DNA of 64,000 bases from Alkalibacter rhizosphaerae (GTDB taxonomy: Bacteria > Bacillota > Clostridia > Eubacteriales > Alkalibacteraceae): positions 186,001-250,000 of the forward strand of contig NZ_CP071444.1 in NCBI RefSeq assembly GCF_017352215.1, given 5' to 3'. The position numbers and the translations under genes are program-made. A model generated the notes under the pieces. That model saw only the letters and a program-made list of their open reading frames with translations, searched no databases and was not told the origin of the DNA. Positions 27,302-36,942 of the stretch are shown in pieces; the stretch's first letter is position 1, and each line of letters starts with the position of its first letter.

Positions 27302-28358
27302 TGAATGCGTTGATTTCTTCGATTAGTTCTTCCATGATGCGTTCTTCCGGTATGCTGCGTACAACAACGCCTTTTTTAAATAAAATGGCTTTGCCGTCCC
27401 CTCCGGCAATACCGATGTCTGCATCCCTTGCTTCACCCGGTCCATTGACAGCACATCCCATAATGGCGACTTTTACTTTTTTGTTGATCCCCGCTGTTAC
27501 TCTTTCCACATCTTTTGCCAATTTGATCAAGTCGATCTTGCATCGTGCACAAGTAGGACAAGAGACGAATTCGATATCCGGTTTGTTGTAAAGATCAAGG
27601 GACTTGAGCACTTCCTTGGCAACGCTGATCTCGTCCACCGTATCAGAAGTCAAGGAGACCCGAAGGGTATCCCCGATGCCCATGTTTAAAATGATCCCCA
27701 GACCAACGGAAGACTTGACGGTCCCCCGAAAGGAGGTTCCCGCTTCCGTGATCCCAATATGGGTGGGATAATCGTATTCTTCAGCAAAAAGTCGATAAGA
27801 TTCTACACTGGTTTTCACGTCGGAAGCTTTGATGGAAACAATGATGTCCGTGAAGTCCATGTCTTCCAATATTCGGATATGTTCCCTGGCGCTTTCCATC
27901 AATACCCTTGCATCGACTTTCCCCTGGTATTTATCCAACAATTCTTTTCCTACGGAACCAGCATTTACCCCGATCCGTATGGGAACCTTTCGCTCTTTTG
28001 CTTCTTTGACAACTTCCATGACCCGCTCCCGGCTGCCGATATTCCCCGGATTGATGCGAAGCTTGTCCACTCCTGCCTGAAGGGAGGCAATGGCCAACCG
28101 GTAGTCCATTTGAATATCCGCCACAAGGGGTACGGTCACTCGTTTTTTTATTTCTTTCAATGCCAAAGCACTGTCCAGGTCCGGGATCGCCACCCGGACG
28201 ATATCGCAGCCCGCTTCTACAAAGGTGCGGATCTGCCCTACGGTAGCTGCTACGTCCCTGGTATCGGTAGTGGTCATGCTTTGTATGGCTATGGGATTCC
28301 CATTCCCTATTTTTAAATTCCCAATGGAAATTTCTTTCGTTTGGTATCGGGTGTTCAA
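27291..28358 (-). CDS. ispG: 4-hydroxy-3-methylbut-2-enyl-diphosphate synthase IspG (GcpE)
   Basis: Iron-sulfur enzyme of the MEP pathway that converts MEcPP to HMBPP. The 355 residues include the TIM-barrel part (NPIAIQSMTTTDTRD, PLVADIQMDYRLA) and the 4Fe-4S cysteines in SCPTCARCKID and the conserved MGCAVNGPGEA. The start codon is TTG (28356-28358) with GAGGTGATGAG just upstream. No ATG fits. It lies 34 bases after rseP and is followed by a terminator. Confidence 0.96.
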   Translation of the reverse strand: MNTRYQTKEISIGNLKIGNGNPIAIQSMTTTDTRDVAATVGQIRTFVEAGCDIVRVAIPDLDSALALKEIKKRVTVPLVADIQMDYRLAIASLQAGVDKLRINPGNIGSRERVMEVVKEAKERKVPIRIGVNAGSVGKELLDKYQGKVDARVLMESAREHIRILEDMDFTDIIVSIKASDVKTSVESYRLFAEEYDYPTHIGITEAGTSFRGTVKSSVGLGIILNMGIGDTLRVSLTSDTVDEISVAKEVLKSLDLYNKPDIEFVSCPTCARCKIDLIKLAKDVERVTAGINKKVKVAIMGCAVNGPGEARDADIGIAGGDGKAILFKKGVVVRSIPEERIMEELIEEINAFKSE

Positions 28359-28392
28359 CTCATCACCTCATCATTGATATTCGTTCATAGTA

Positions 28393-29397
28393 CTAGTTTA
28401 ACCTTAAAATATCATTATACGCAATAAAAATTGCCAAAATCATCAATAAAGCAAAACCGATGAGATGGATCATGCCTTCCTTTTCCGGATTCACCGGAGA
28501 TCCTTTGATCCATTCGATAAATATGAATATGATCCGGCTTCCATCCAAAGCCGGTATGGGCAACAGATTGAAAATGGCAAGATTCAAGCTGATGACTGCC
28601 GCCAGGTTCATCAACGCCACTGCACCATATTGTGCCGTTTCTCCCACGACGGAGACGATGCCGATAGGCCCCATTAAATCGTCTGTGGAAGCCCGTCCCG
28701 TGACCAACTGGCCGATGGTGTCCACCATCATGACGGCGTAAAGAACCGTCTGTCGTACCCCTTCTCCAATGGAAGAGAAAAACCCGCTTTCTCTTGCCGG
28801 TGCGACTCCGATGCGATAACGCCCGGATCCCTCATCGTAACGTGATGTGATCTGCGCGGAAAAATGGGTCTCTTCCCGCTGGTAGACCACATTATAGGTT
28901 TCTTCTTTGTCGTCGGAGATGCTGGCATTGATCTCATCCCAGGTAGATACGGTATTCCCGTCGATGGAAACGATCTGGTCTCCAGACCGGATGCCTGCTT
29001 CAAATGCCGGATAATTCGCTTCCACTTCCGCCAAAGTAGTAGTCGGTGTCCCGATCATGAAGAACACCAAGGACAACAATATCACCGTGCCAAAAATATT
29101 CATGATGGCTCCGGCGGCAAGAATGAAGATCCGGGATGATTTCCCCTTGGCATTGAAACTGCCCTCGGAAAAATCGTCTTCGTCTTCTCCCCGCATCTTG
29201 CAAAACCCGCCAATAGGTAAAGCCCGTAAAGAAAACTTGGTTCGTTTCCCTTGTCGTGCATAAACGACGGGACCCATGCCAATGGCAAATTCCAGAACGT
29301 CTACCTTGCTGATCCTGGCAGCCAGAAAATGTCCGAATTCGTGGATCACGATCAAAAATCCAAATATGAAAATCGACAAAACGATGGTTGTTAACAA
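28393..29397 (-). CDS. rseP: RIP zinc metalloprotease RseP (RasP/SpoIVFB-type site-2 protease)
   Basis: Intramembrane site-2 protease (334 aa) that cleaves anti-sigma factors and leftover signal peptides. HEFGH is at residues 19-23 within the first transmembrane segment, a PDZ domain lies around ANYPAFEAGIRSGDQIVSIDG (quoted as EAGIRSGDQIVSIDG), and the third catalytic motif NLLPIPALDGSR lies in a C-terminal segment. The start codon is TTG (29395-29397) with GAGGTG 4-6 bases upstream. It sits between cdsA and ispG; dxr, which often lies here, is absent. Confidence 0.95.
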   Translation of the reverse strand: MLTTIVLSIFIFGFLIVIHEFGHFLAARISKVDVLEFAIGMGPVVYARQGKRTKFSLRALPIGGFCKMRGEDEDDFSEGSFNAKGKSSRIFILAAGAIMNIFGTVILLSLVFFMIGTPTTTLAEVEANYPAFEAGIRSGDQIVSIDGNTVSTWDEINASISDDKEETYNVVYQREETHFSAQITSRYDEGSGRYRIGVAPARESGFFSSIGEGVRQTVLYAVMMVDTIGQLVTGRASTDDLMGPIGIVSVVGETAQYGAVALMNLAAVISLNLAIFNLLPIPALDGSRIIFIFIEWIKGSPVNPEKEGMIHLIGFALLMILAIFIAYNDILRLN

Positions 29398-29414
29398 AAA
29401 ATCACCTCATGTGG

Positions 29415-30212
29415 CTATATCAATGCCATGATCATATAATAGATTGCCGGAGCTGCAAAAATCACACTGTCAAACCGATCCAGCATGCCGCCATGGCCCG
29501 GCAGCAGATTTCCGAAATCCTTGATGCCAAATTGACGCTTGATCATGGATGCGGCCAGGTCTCCCAACTGGGACACCAAACTGGCAACAAAAGCTATTAT
29601 ACCATACTTTGCCAAAGATAAGCCAACCCCACTGGACGCTTCAAAAAAATAACCAAAGACCATGGTCAGAAGGACTGCCGCCACTACGCCGCCAACGGAT
29701 CCTTCCACGGATTTTTTCGGACTGATCGTCGGTGACAGCCGGTGTTTTCCAAACCGCATGCCGACAAAATAAGCAAAAGTGTCCGTTCCAAAACTGATGA
29801 TGAAGATCAGCCAGATCAGCATGTTTCCATGATCCATTTGATCCAGCAGCAGCAGATGTCCCAGAAAAAAAGGAATATACAGTAGCCCGTATACACCAAA
29901 TACCGTATTGAAGATGTTCACATTCCCTTTGAATACATCCCTGCCGACCAATAATGCAACCGACAAAACCAACAGGCCAAAAACCCATTGGGCGTCGAAA
30001 TAAAATGCCGCCAACATCAATAGACCCAAGAGGATCTCCAACCAAAAATTCATGGAAATATCGTAATTTCCGTTTACAGATTTCACATACTCGTAAAGGG
30101 CCATGGATGCGACCAGACTGATAGCCGCGTACAAGACCGGTCCTCCCAGTATGATCACTGCAGCAAGCACCGGTATGCCTATTATTCCCGTCCATATCCT
30201 TTTGCTCATCAT
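29415..30212 (-). CDS. cdsA: Phosphatidate cytidylyltransferase CdsA
   Basis: Multi-pass membrane enzyme (265 aa) making CDP-diacylglycerol from phosphatidate and CTP, the branch point for phospholipid synthesis. Family blocks are the DTFAYFVGMRFGKH stretch, SPKKSVEGSVGG and the C-terminal signature LPGHGGMLDRFDSVIFAAP. Two adjacent ATGs exist at the start. The first overlaps the uppS stop, and both lie behind GGAGGGG. Translation is coupled to uppS. Confidence 0.95.
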   Translation of the reverse strand: MMSKRIWTGIIGIPVLAAVIILGGPVLYAAISLVASMALYEYVKSVNGNYDISMNFWLEILLGLLMLAAFYFDAQWVFGLLVLSVALLVGRDVFKGNVNIFNTVFGVYGLLYIPFFLGHLLLLDQMDHGNMLIWLIFIISFGTDTFAYFVGMRFGKHRLSPTISPKKSVEGSVGGVVAAVLLTMVFGYFFEASSGVGLSLAKYGIIAFVASLVSQLGDLAASMIKRQFGIKDFGNLLPGHGGMLDRFDSVIFAAPAIYYMIMALI

Positions 30213-30922
30213 ACCCCTCCAAATCGCCTTTTACGGCTGCAATAGTCATCCAACGCTTCTTTGAAAACTTCTTCTGTAAAATCCGGCCACAACACGGATG
30301 TGAACCACAACTCCGAGTAGGCGCATTGCCAGATCAGAAAGTTGCTAAGACGTAATTCGCCGCTGGTTCGAATGATCAGATCCGGGTCGGGTATGTCTTT
30401 TGTATAGAGAGATTTCTGCAAAACTCTCTCATCGATCTCTTCCGGTTGAAGTTGTCCCTCTTTCACCTTTTCTGCCAGGGATCGAACAGCATCCAACACT
30501 TCCAGACGCCCTCCATAGTTTACAGCCACGTTGAGGATCATCCCTTTGTTGTCTTTCGTCAGTGTTTCCGCTTCTTCGATCAGGTGGACCAATGACGGCG
30601 CCAGAACATCCCGTCGGCCGATGATGCACAAGCGGACTTGGTTTTCATGCAAGCTTTGGACTTCTTTTTTCAAATAATCGCCAAAGAGCTTCATCAACCC
30701 GTTTACTTCCGCTTTTGGTCTCTTCCAATTTTCTGTAGAAAAAGCATACAAGGTCAACACCTTGATCCCCCATTGGGATGCAAGTGTCACCACATTTCGA
30801 ATGGTTTCAACTCCGGCCTTGTGCCCGTATAACCTCGGTTTATTTTTTGATTTTGCCCATCTGCCGTTGCCATCCATAATAATGGCCACATGAGCCGGCA
30901 GGGTTTTCCAATCCGTTTTCAT
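30209..30922 (-). CDS. uppS: Undecaprenyl diphosphate synthase UppS
   Basis: Cis-prenyltransferase making the C55 lipid carrier for peptidoglycan. The 237 residues have AIIMDGNGRWA (catalytic D17), LTLYAFSTENWKRP and the C-terminal RTSGELRLSNFLIWQ plus YSELWFTSVLWPDF. Start choice: the ATG at 30920-30922 with GGGAGG upstream. The 27-residue longer ORF runs back towards the frr terminator and is rejected. It heads the uppS-cdsA-rseP-ispG unit, all envelope-lipid functions. Confidence 0.96.
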   Translation of the reverse strand: MKTDWKTLPAHVAIIMDGNGRWAKSKNKPRLYGHKAGVETIRNVVTLASQWGIKVLTLYAFSTENWKRPKAEVNGLMKLFGDYLKKEVQSLHENQVRLCIIGRRDVLAPSLVHLIEEAETLTKDNKGMILNVAVNYGGRLEVLDAVRSLAEKVKEGQLQPEEIDERVLQKSLYTKDIPDPDLIIRTSGELRLSNFLIWQCAYSELWFTSVLWPDFTEEVFKEALDDYCSRKRRFGGV

Positions 30923-30992
30923 GGATGACCTCCCTGTTGTTCTTGATGTGTCCTGATGATTTTCATGTAAAGATATTATATAACAGATGGAA

Positions 30993-31020
30993 GAGAAAAA
31001 CACCCATGCGGGTGTTTTTT
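30993..31020 (-). terminator. Terminator after frr
   Basis: Stem AACACCC and GGGTGTT around a 4-base loop, flanked by A and T runs on both strands, so it could act in both directions. It abuts the frr stop codon. Confidence 0.85.
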
Positions 31021-32327
<1,307 letters not shown>

Positions 32328-32370
32328 TCATTATTTGAAGTGGTAATTTGTTTCCTTTCAAATGTGCGAC

Positions 32371-32395
32371 AAAAAAGGACACGATTAGGTGTCCT
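32371..32395 (-). terminator. Terminator after tsf
   Basis: Minus-strand stem AGGACAC (32395-32389) and GTGTCCT (32382-32376) with a 6-base loop and six Ts. It lies within 10 bases of the tsf stop. Confidence 0.85.
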
Positions 32396-32400
32396 CTTTC

Positions 32401-33048
32401 TTATTGGTTCATTTGCTTGGCAACTTCTTCTGCAAAATTCTCTTCTTTTTTCTCCAAACCTTCGCCCATTTGGTATCTGGTGAAACGTCGAACTTTGATG
32501 TTCTCACCGATCTTTGCGATTTTTTCGCTGACGATCTGAGCAATGGTCTTGTCTGGATCTTTGACAAAAGACTGTTCCATCAGACAAATTTCCTGATAGA
32601 ATTTGCTGATTCGGCCTTCCACCATTTTTTCAACGATTTTTTCCGGTTTGCCTTCATTCAAAGCCTGTGCTTTCAATATGGCCTTTTCTTTTTCAACAAC
32701 GTCATCCGGTACGTCTTCCTTGTTCAGGTAAAGGGGATTTGTTGCAGCGATGTGCATGGCGATGCCGCGAACCATGTTTTTGAAGTCGTCGGTTTTTGCC
32801 ACGAAATCCGTTTCACAGTTTACTTCCACCAATACGCCGATTTTTCCACCCATGTGGATATAGGATTCAACAACACCTTCTGCAGCGATCCGGCCTGCTT
32901 TTTTTGAAGCGGCAGCCAATCCTTTTTCACGAAGAAATTCGATTGCCTTGTCCATGTTGTCGTTGTTTGCTTCCAATGCTTTTTTGCAGTCCATCATGCC
33001 TGCACCGGTTATTTGTCTCAATTCTTTTACTAATTGTGCACTTGCCAT
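32401..33048 (-). CDS. tsf: Elongation factor Ts (short form)
   Basis: Nucleotide exchange factor for EF-Tu. From the ATG at 33046-33048 it has 215 residues: the UBA-like N-terminal domain ([18 protein letters not shown]) and one core subdomain with the [10 protein letters not shown] block, then the C-terminal helical module. B. subtilis and E. coli forms are near 290 residues, so this is the shortened type known from several Clostridia and Thermus. The 61-residue longer ORF covers the rpsB-tsf spacer and is rejected. AAGGAGG precedes the ATG. Confidence 0.95.
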   Translation of the reverse strand: MASAQLVKELRQITGAGMMDCKKALEANNDNMDKAIEFLREKGLAAASKKAGRIAAEGVVESYIHMGGKIGVLVEVNCETDFVAKTDDFKNMVRGIAMHIAATNPLYLNKEDVPDDVVEKEKAILKAQALNEGKPEKIVEKMVEGRISKFYQEICLMEQSFVKDPDKTIAQIVSEKIAKIGENIKVRRFTRYQMGEGLEKKEENFAEEVAKQMNQ

Positions 33049-33145
33049 AGTACGACCTCCTTCATTTATCCGGACAATGCCTTTGCCCGTATTCTCATGA
33101 AAATGGAAGAAGGAGGGCAACTCCCCGTCTTCTTCCAGTCTCTTT

Positions 33146-33886
33146 CTATGCTTCGACTTCTTCTGTTTTTTCCGTTTCTGTTGTTTCCTCGGCTTCCATT
33201 TGAACGCCTTGTCTTCCTTCCAACACGGCATTTGCCATGGCTTCGGACAACAGGTTTACTGCACGGATGGCGTCGTCGTTTCCTGGAATAAGATAGTCGA
33301 TCTCATCCGGGTCACAGTTGGTATCGACGATCCCGATGATCGGAATACCCAATTTTCTTGCTTCCAAAATGGCGATCCGTTCTTTTCTTGGATCTACGAC
33401 AAACAATGCACCCGGCAAAGTTTTCATGTGCTTGATCCCACCCAGGAATTTTTCAAGCTTTTCCCGCTCGTTTTTCAACTGGATGACTTCTTTTTTCGGC
33501 AATACATCAAATGTTCCGTCGTTTTCCATTTCTTCCAACTTGTGCAATCGCTTGATCCGCTTGCTGATGGTTTCGAAGTTGGTCAATGTTCCTCCCAACC
33601 ATCGATGGTTCACGTAAAAGCTTTCACTTCTTGTTGCGTGATTTTTGATGGCATCTTGTGCCTGTTTTTTGGTTCCGACGAAAAGGATCTCTTTTCCCTC
33701 TTCCACCAATTCACGAACAAATTCATAAGCTTTGTCGATCAAACCTACCGTCTGTTGCAAGTCGATGATGTAGATCCCGTTTCGCTCGGTAAAGATATAC
33801 GGAGCCATCTTGGGGTTCCATCTTCTTGTTTGGTGTCCAAAATGTACACCTGCTTCCAGCAATTGTTTCATTGATACATAAGACAT
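33146..33886 (-). CDS. rpsB: 30S ribosomal protein S2
   Basis: Primary sequence of S2 is clear over 246 residues: [58 protein letters not shown] and [19 protein letters not shown]. The ATG at 33884-33886 has GAGGAGG upstream. The 33-residue longer ORF lies in the leader. It heads the rpsB-tsf operon with its own promoter and a leader hairpin. Confidence 0.98.
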   Translation of the reverse strand: MSYVSMKQLLEAGVHFGHQTRRWNPKMAPYIFTERNGIYIIDLQQTVGLIDKAYEFVRELVEEGKEILFVGTKKQAQDAIKNHATRSESFYVNHRWLGGTLTNFETISKRIKRLHKLEEMENDGTFDVLPKKEVIQLKNEREKLEKFLGGIKHMKTLPGALFVVDPRKERIAILEARKLGIPIIGIVDTNCDPDEIDYLIPGNDDAIRAVNLLSEAMANAVLEGRQGVQMEAEETTETEKTEEVEA

Positions 33887-33926
33887 TGCTACACCTCCTC
33901 TGGTTTTTCCTCCATCTTTTTCGACT

Positions 33927-33958
33927 GAAAACCCCACCCGTTGGGCACCTGGGCTTTC
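33927..33958 (-). promoter_or_regulatory. rpsB leader hairpin
   Basis: Minus-strand arms GAAAGCCC (33958-33951) and GGGGTTTTC (33935-33927) enclose an inner CCC-AAC-GGG stem. It is placed between the promoter and the ribosome site. It could be an autoregulatory S2 leader or attenuator; no known family is claimed. Confidence 0.45.
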
Positions 33959-33990
33959 ATCCAAAGATGTGTGTTTTGTGCGCAATGATT

Positions 33991-34019
33991 AGTTTACCAT
34001 AGGCGCAGTGCTTTATCAA
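33991..34019 (-). promoter_or_regulatory. Promoter of rpsB-tsf
   Basis: Minus-strand TTGATA (34014-34019) and TAAACT (33991-33996) with a 17-base spacer, in the gap after codY. The leader would be about 98 bases. Confidence 0.6.
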
Positions 34020-34030
34020 TTCTTTTCTTC

Positions 34031-34819
34031 TTATTTTTCGTTGTTTTTTTCCAGTTCATCGGTCAGTTTGGGATTGAGTACGCGAATGAAAGTACCTTTC
34101 ATACCCAAAGACCGTGTTTCGATAACACCGGCACTTTCAAGCTTGCGCAAGGCATTGACGATGACGCTTCGTGTGATCCCGACCCGATCGGCGATCTTGC
34201 TGGCCACCAACAAGCCTTCGTCTCCGTCCAGTTCGCGGAAGATATGGTTCACCGCTTCCATCTCGGAGTAGGACAAGGTACCTATGGCCATTTGCACCAC
34301 ATTCTTTTCCCTTGCTTCCCTTTCCAGCGTTAAATTTTTCAAACGCATCATTTCCATTCCAACCACTGTAGCAGATACTTCTCCAAGGATGAGGTCCTGG
34401 GTGGTGAATTCCTTCCCAAACCGGGCCAAGACCAAAGTCCCCAAGCGTTCACCGGCACCATTGATGGGCACAAATGTGGAATATCTGTTCTTGAAGAGAC
34501 ATTCCTCGCTGTGATCGTAAACGCAGCAAGGGTCGTCATCGATCCGATTGGAGATGGTTTCCTTGATCTCCCCTAATTCTTTGCTGAACTCCTCCGGAAA
34601 TTTGGTTCCCTGTTCCTGCAGGGTCTTGATGTTCAATTCACATTCAAAATCCTTAAAAAACGAATATCCAAGCAGATCCCCATCATTGCTGGCTATATAG
34701 ACATTGCAGCTCATCACTTCATTGAGAGTGTTGCTCAAATTTGAAAAGGGGCGCTCCGTTCCTCTTGGATCCTGCAATACCTTGTTTACTTTTCTTATTT
34801 TTTCCAATAAGGTCAACAT
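34031..34819 (-). CDS. codY: GTP-sensing global transcription regulator CodY
   Basis: Repressor/activator responding to branched-chain amino acids and GTP, controlling nutrient-limitation genes in Firmicutes. The 262 residues have the N-terminal GAF domain and a C-terminal winged helix-turn-helix with SKIADRVGITRSVIVNALRK at about residues 206-225. Length is normal. The ATG has GGGAG upstream. It lies 11 bases after hslU, so it is the last gene of hslV-hslU-codY, matching the B. subtilis clpQ-clpY-codY arrangement. A near-consensus CodY box sits at this operon's promoter. Confidence 0.96.
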   Translation of the reverse strand: MLTLLEKIRKVNKVLQDPRGTERPFSNLSNTLNEVMSCNVYIASNDGDLLGYSFFKDFECELNIKTLQEQGTKFPEEFSKELGEIKETISNRIDDDPCCVYDHSEECLFKNRYSTFVPINGAGERLGTLVLARFGKEFTTQDLILGEVSATVVGMEMMRLKNLTLEREAREKNVVQMAIGTLSYSEMEAVNHIFRELDGDEGLLVASKIADRVGITRSVIVNALRKLESAGVIETRSLGMKGTFIRVLNPKLTDELEKNNEK

Positions 34820-34830
34820 GCTTTTCTCCC

Positions 34831-36237
34831 TTATAAAATGTATTTTTTTAGATCTCGTTCTTTTTCTTGTGCCGCAAATATTCGTTCCACATATGTCCGG
34901 TCGATTTGAAAGGATTCCTGATCGTAATCCGGAGCGTGGTATGATATTTCTTCCATCAGGGTCTCGATGACGGTATGAAGTCGTCTTGCACCGATGTTTT
35001 CCTGCTGCTCGTTCATATACACTGCTACGTCGGCGATCTTCTCGATGGCCTCCTCGGAAAACTCCAGTCTTACTCCTTCCGTTTCCAAAAGCAGTTGATA
35101 TTGTTTGATGATGGCGTTCTCCGGCTGGGTCAAAATCTTGATGAAATCCTCTGCATAGAGACTGTCCAGTTTCACCGTGACAGGGAACCGGCCCTGAAGT
35201 TCCGGTATCAGGTCCGACACCTTGCTGACGTGAAAGGCACCGGCTCCGATAAAGAGGATGTGGTCTGTATTTACGGGTCCATACTTGGTGTTGACGGTGG
35301 AACCTTCCACGATGGGAAGAATGTCCCGTTGAACTCCTTCTCTGGAAACATCCGCTCCAGACCGGTTAGCGCCTCCTGCAATTTTATCGATCTCATCCAG
35401 GAACACGATGCCGTTTTGCTCGGCTTCCCGAAGACCTTCCGTGATGACCGCATCCATGTCGATAAGATCCTGGGCTTCCTGCTGGACCAAAATTTCACGG
35501 GCTTCCTTCACGGACACTTTTCGTTTCTTCATTTTTTTGGGGATCAAGCCCCCAAACAGGTCGCTCATATTGAAGGAAGAATCGTCCCCGGGCATGCCTC
35601 CCCCCATCATGGCCATAGGAGCAGATGCAGAATCCTCTACTTCCACTTCCACCATGGTCTCTTCCAGGTCCCCCCGGTCCAAAGCTGCAGTGATTCGTTC
35701 CCGTTTTTGGAGCATGCCTTCTTCTTCTTCTGCATTGGTTTCTTCCTTTGGAGTATCTTCAGATGGTTTATTGTTTTGAAACAAATAGTCGAATGGTGTT
35801 TTCAGTTTTTTCCCTTGTCCCGGGCCTGGAGCCAGCAGATCGATCAGTCGCTGTCTGGCATTTGTTTCCGCCTTGTCGAGAACCTGTTCCATGTGGTTTT
35901 CTTTGACGTTTCGAATGGAAACGTTGACCAGATCCCGAATGATGGATTCAACGTCTCTTCCCACGTATCCTACTTCCGTAAATTTGGTGGCCTCCACTTT
36001 GACAAATGGAGCATCTACCAGTTTGGCCAGTCTTCTGGCGATCTCCGTTTTCCCAACACCGGTAGGACCCATCAATATGATGTTTTTGGGTGTGATCTCA
36101 CTTTGGATCTCATCCGGCAATTTTGATCGCCGATATCGGTTGCGAAGGGCGACAGCCACCTTTTTTTTCGCTTCCTGTTGTCCGATGATGTACCGGTCCA
36201 GTTGGGCTACGATATCCCTGGGGGTTCGATTCGTCAT
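34831..36237 (-). CDS. hslU: HslU (ClpY), ATPase of the HslUV protease
   Basis: AAA+ unfoldase that feeds substrates to HslV. The 468 residues have Walker [10 protein letters not shown] at 57-65, an inserted I domain (about 110-240, acidic and methionine/glycine-rich), Walker [12 protein letters not shown], sensor motifs and the C-terminal tail (ERDLKKYIL) that docks into HslV. The ATG overlaps the hslV stop by four bases. Confidence 0.97.
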   Translation of the reverse strand: MTNRTPRDIVAQLDRYIIGQQEAKKKVAVALRNRYRRSKLPDEIQSEITPKNIILMGPTGVGKTEIARRLAKLVDAPFVKVEATKFTEVGYVGRDVESIIRDLVNVSIRNVKENHMEQVLDKAETNARQRLIDLLAPGPGQGKKLKTPFDYLFQNNKPSEDTPKEETNAEEEEGMLQKRERITAALDRGDLEETMVEVEVEDSASAPMAMMGGGMPGDDSSFNMSDLFGGLIPKKMKKRKVSVKEAREILVQQEAQDLIDMDAVITEGLREAEQNGIVFLDEIDKIAGGANRSGADVSREGVQRDILPIVEGSTVNTKYGPVNTDHILFIGAGAFHVSKVSDLIPELQGRFPVTVKLDSLYAEDFIKILTQPENAIIKQYQLLLETEGVRLEFSEEAIEKIADVAVYMNEQQENIGARRLHTVIETLMEEISYHAPDYDQESFQIDRTYVERIFAAQEKERDLKKYIL

Positions 36238-36782
36238 AACGGCTTCACCTCCTCCAACAATTCCACGTGTACGTTTTCATTGGTATATACACAGATCCGT
36301 GCCGCTATGGCCAAAGATTTTCTGGCGATCTCTTCCGCAGAAAGCGTCTCTTGTTCAATAAGTGCCAATCCTGCAGACAGGGCATAATTGCCTCCAGAAC
36401 CGATGGCTGCAACTTGTTCATCCGGCTCGATGACTTCTCCGCTGCCGGAGATCAACAACAGGTTGTCTCGGTCCATGACCAGAAGCAATGCCTCCAAATT
36501 TCGTAGTATTTTGTCGCTTCTCCATTCCTTGGCCAATTCGACAGCGGCTCGCTGCAGGTTCCCGCTGAACTGGTCCAGATACGCTTCGAATTTGTCACTT
36601 AGCGTAAACGCATCTGCAACGGATCCGGCAAACCCGACCATTACTTCGTCATTGTATATTTTCTTTACTTTTTTTGCCTTGTTTTTCATGATGGTGCTTT
36701 CTCCGAAGGTCACTTGGCCGTCGCCGGCCATGGCAGCCTGACCACCCTTTCGAACTGCTACTATCGTCGTTGCATGGTACAT
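36234..36782 (-). CDS. hslV: HslV (ClpQ), peptidase of the HslUV protease
   Basis: Proteasome-like N-terminal nucleophile peptidase (182 aa). It begins [20 protein letters not shown], so the catalytic threonine is probably T5, exposed after removal of a four-residue propeptide, unlike B. subtilis ClpQ which uses serine. AGDGQVTFG and [11 protein letters not shown] are family blocks. GGGGTG lies before the ATG. First gene of the hslV-hslU-codY operon. Confidence 0.96.
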   Translation of the reverse strand: MYHATTIVAVRKGGQAAMAGDGQVTFGESTIMKNKAKKVKKIYNDEVMVGFAGSVADAFTLSDKFEAYLDQFSGNLQRAAVELAKEWRSDKILRNLEALLLVMDRDNLLLISGSGEVIEPDEQVAAIGSGGNYALSAGLALIEQETLSAEEIARKSLAIAARICVYTNENVHVELLEEVKPL

Positions 36783-36830
36783 ATCTTCACCCCATTTTCC
36801 CTTGTTTGAAAATTTTGATGGAACAATTCA

Positions 36831-36859
36831 AGAGTAACACAGCCGTCTTTTTAATTCAA
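36831..36859 (-). promoter_or_regulatory. Candidate promoter of hslV-hslU-codY
   Basis: Minus-strand TTGAAT (36854-36859) and TACTCT (36831-36836) with a 17-base spacer. The -10 is weak (3 of 6), which would fit a regulated promoter. Confidence 0.45.
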
Positions 36860-36862
36860 TTT

Positions 36863-36877
36863 ATTTTTCAGAATATT
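36863..36877. promoter_or_regulatory. Candidate CodY-binding box
   Basis: ATTTTTCAGAATATT matches the 15-base CodY consensus AATTTTCWGAAAATT at 13 positions. It lies 4 bases upstream of the predicted -35 of the operon that encodes CodY itself, consistent with feedback control. The position and match are read directly; binding is inferred. Confidence 0.6.
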
Positions 36878-36904
36878 TTGTTATTTAAAACAATTTAAAG
36901 AAAC

Positions 36905-36931
36905 AAGAAAATCCTGGGGTTTCCCCCAGGA
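36905..36931 (-). terminator. Terminator after topA
   Basis: Minus-strand stem TCCTGGGG (36931-36924) and CCCCAGGA (36919-36912) with a GAAA-type loop followed by TTTTCTTG. It lies about 12 bases after the topA stop. Confidence 0.85.
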
Positions 36932-36942
36932 AGAGATCGTTG

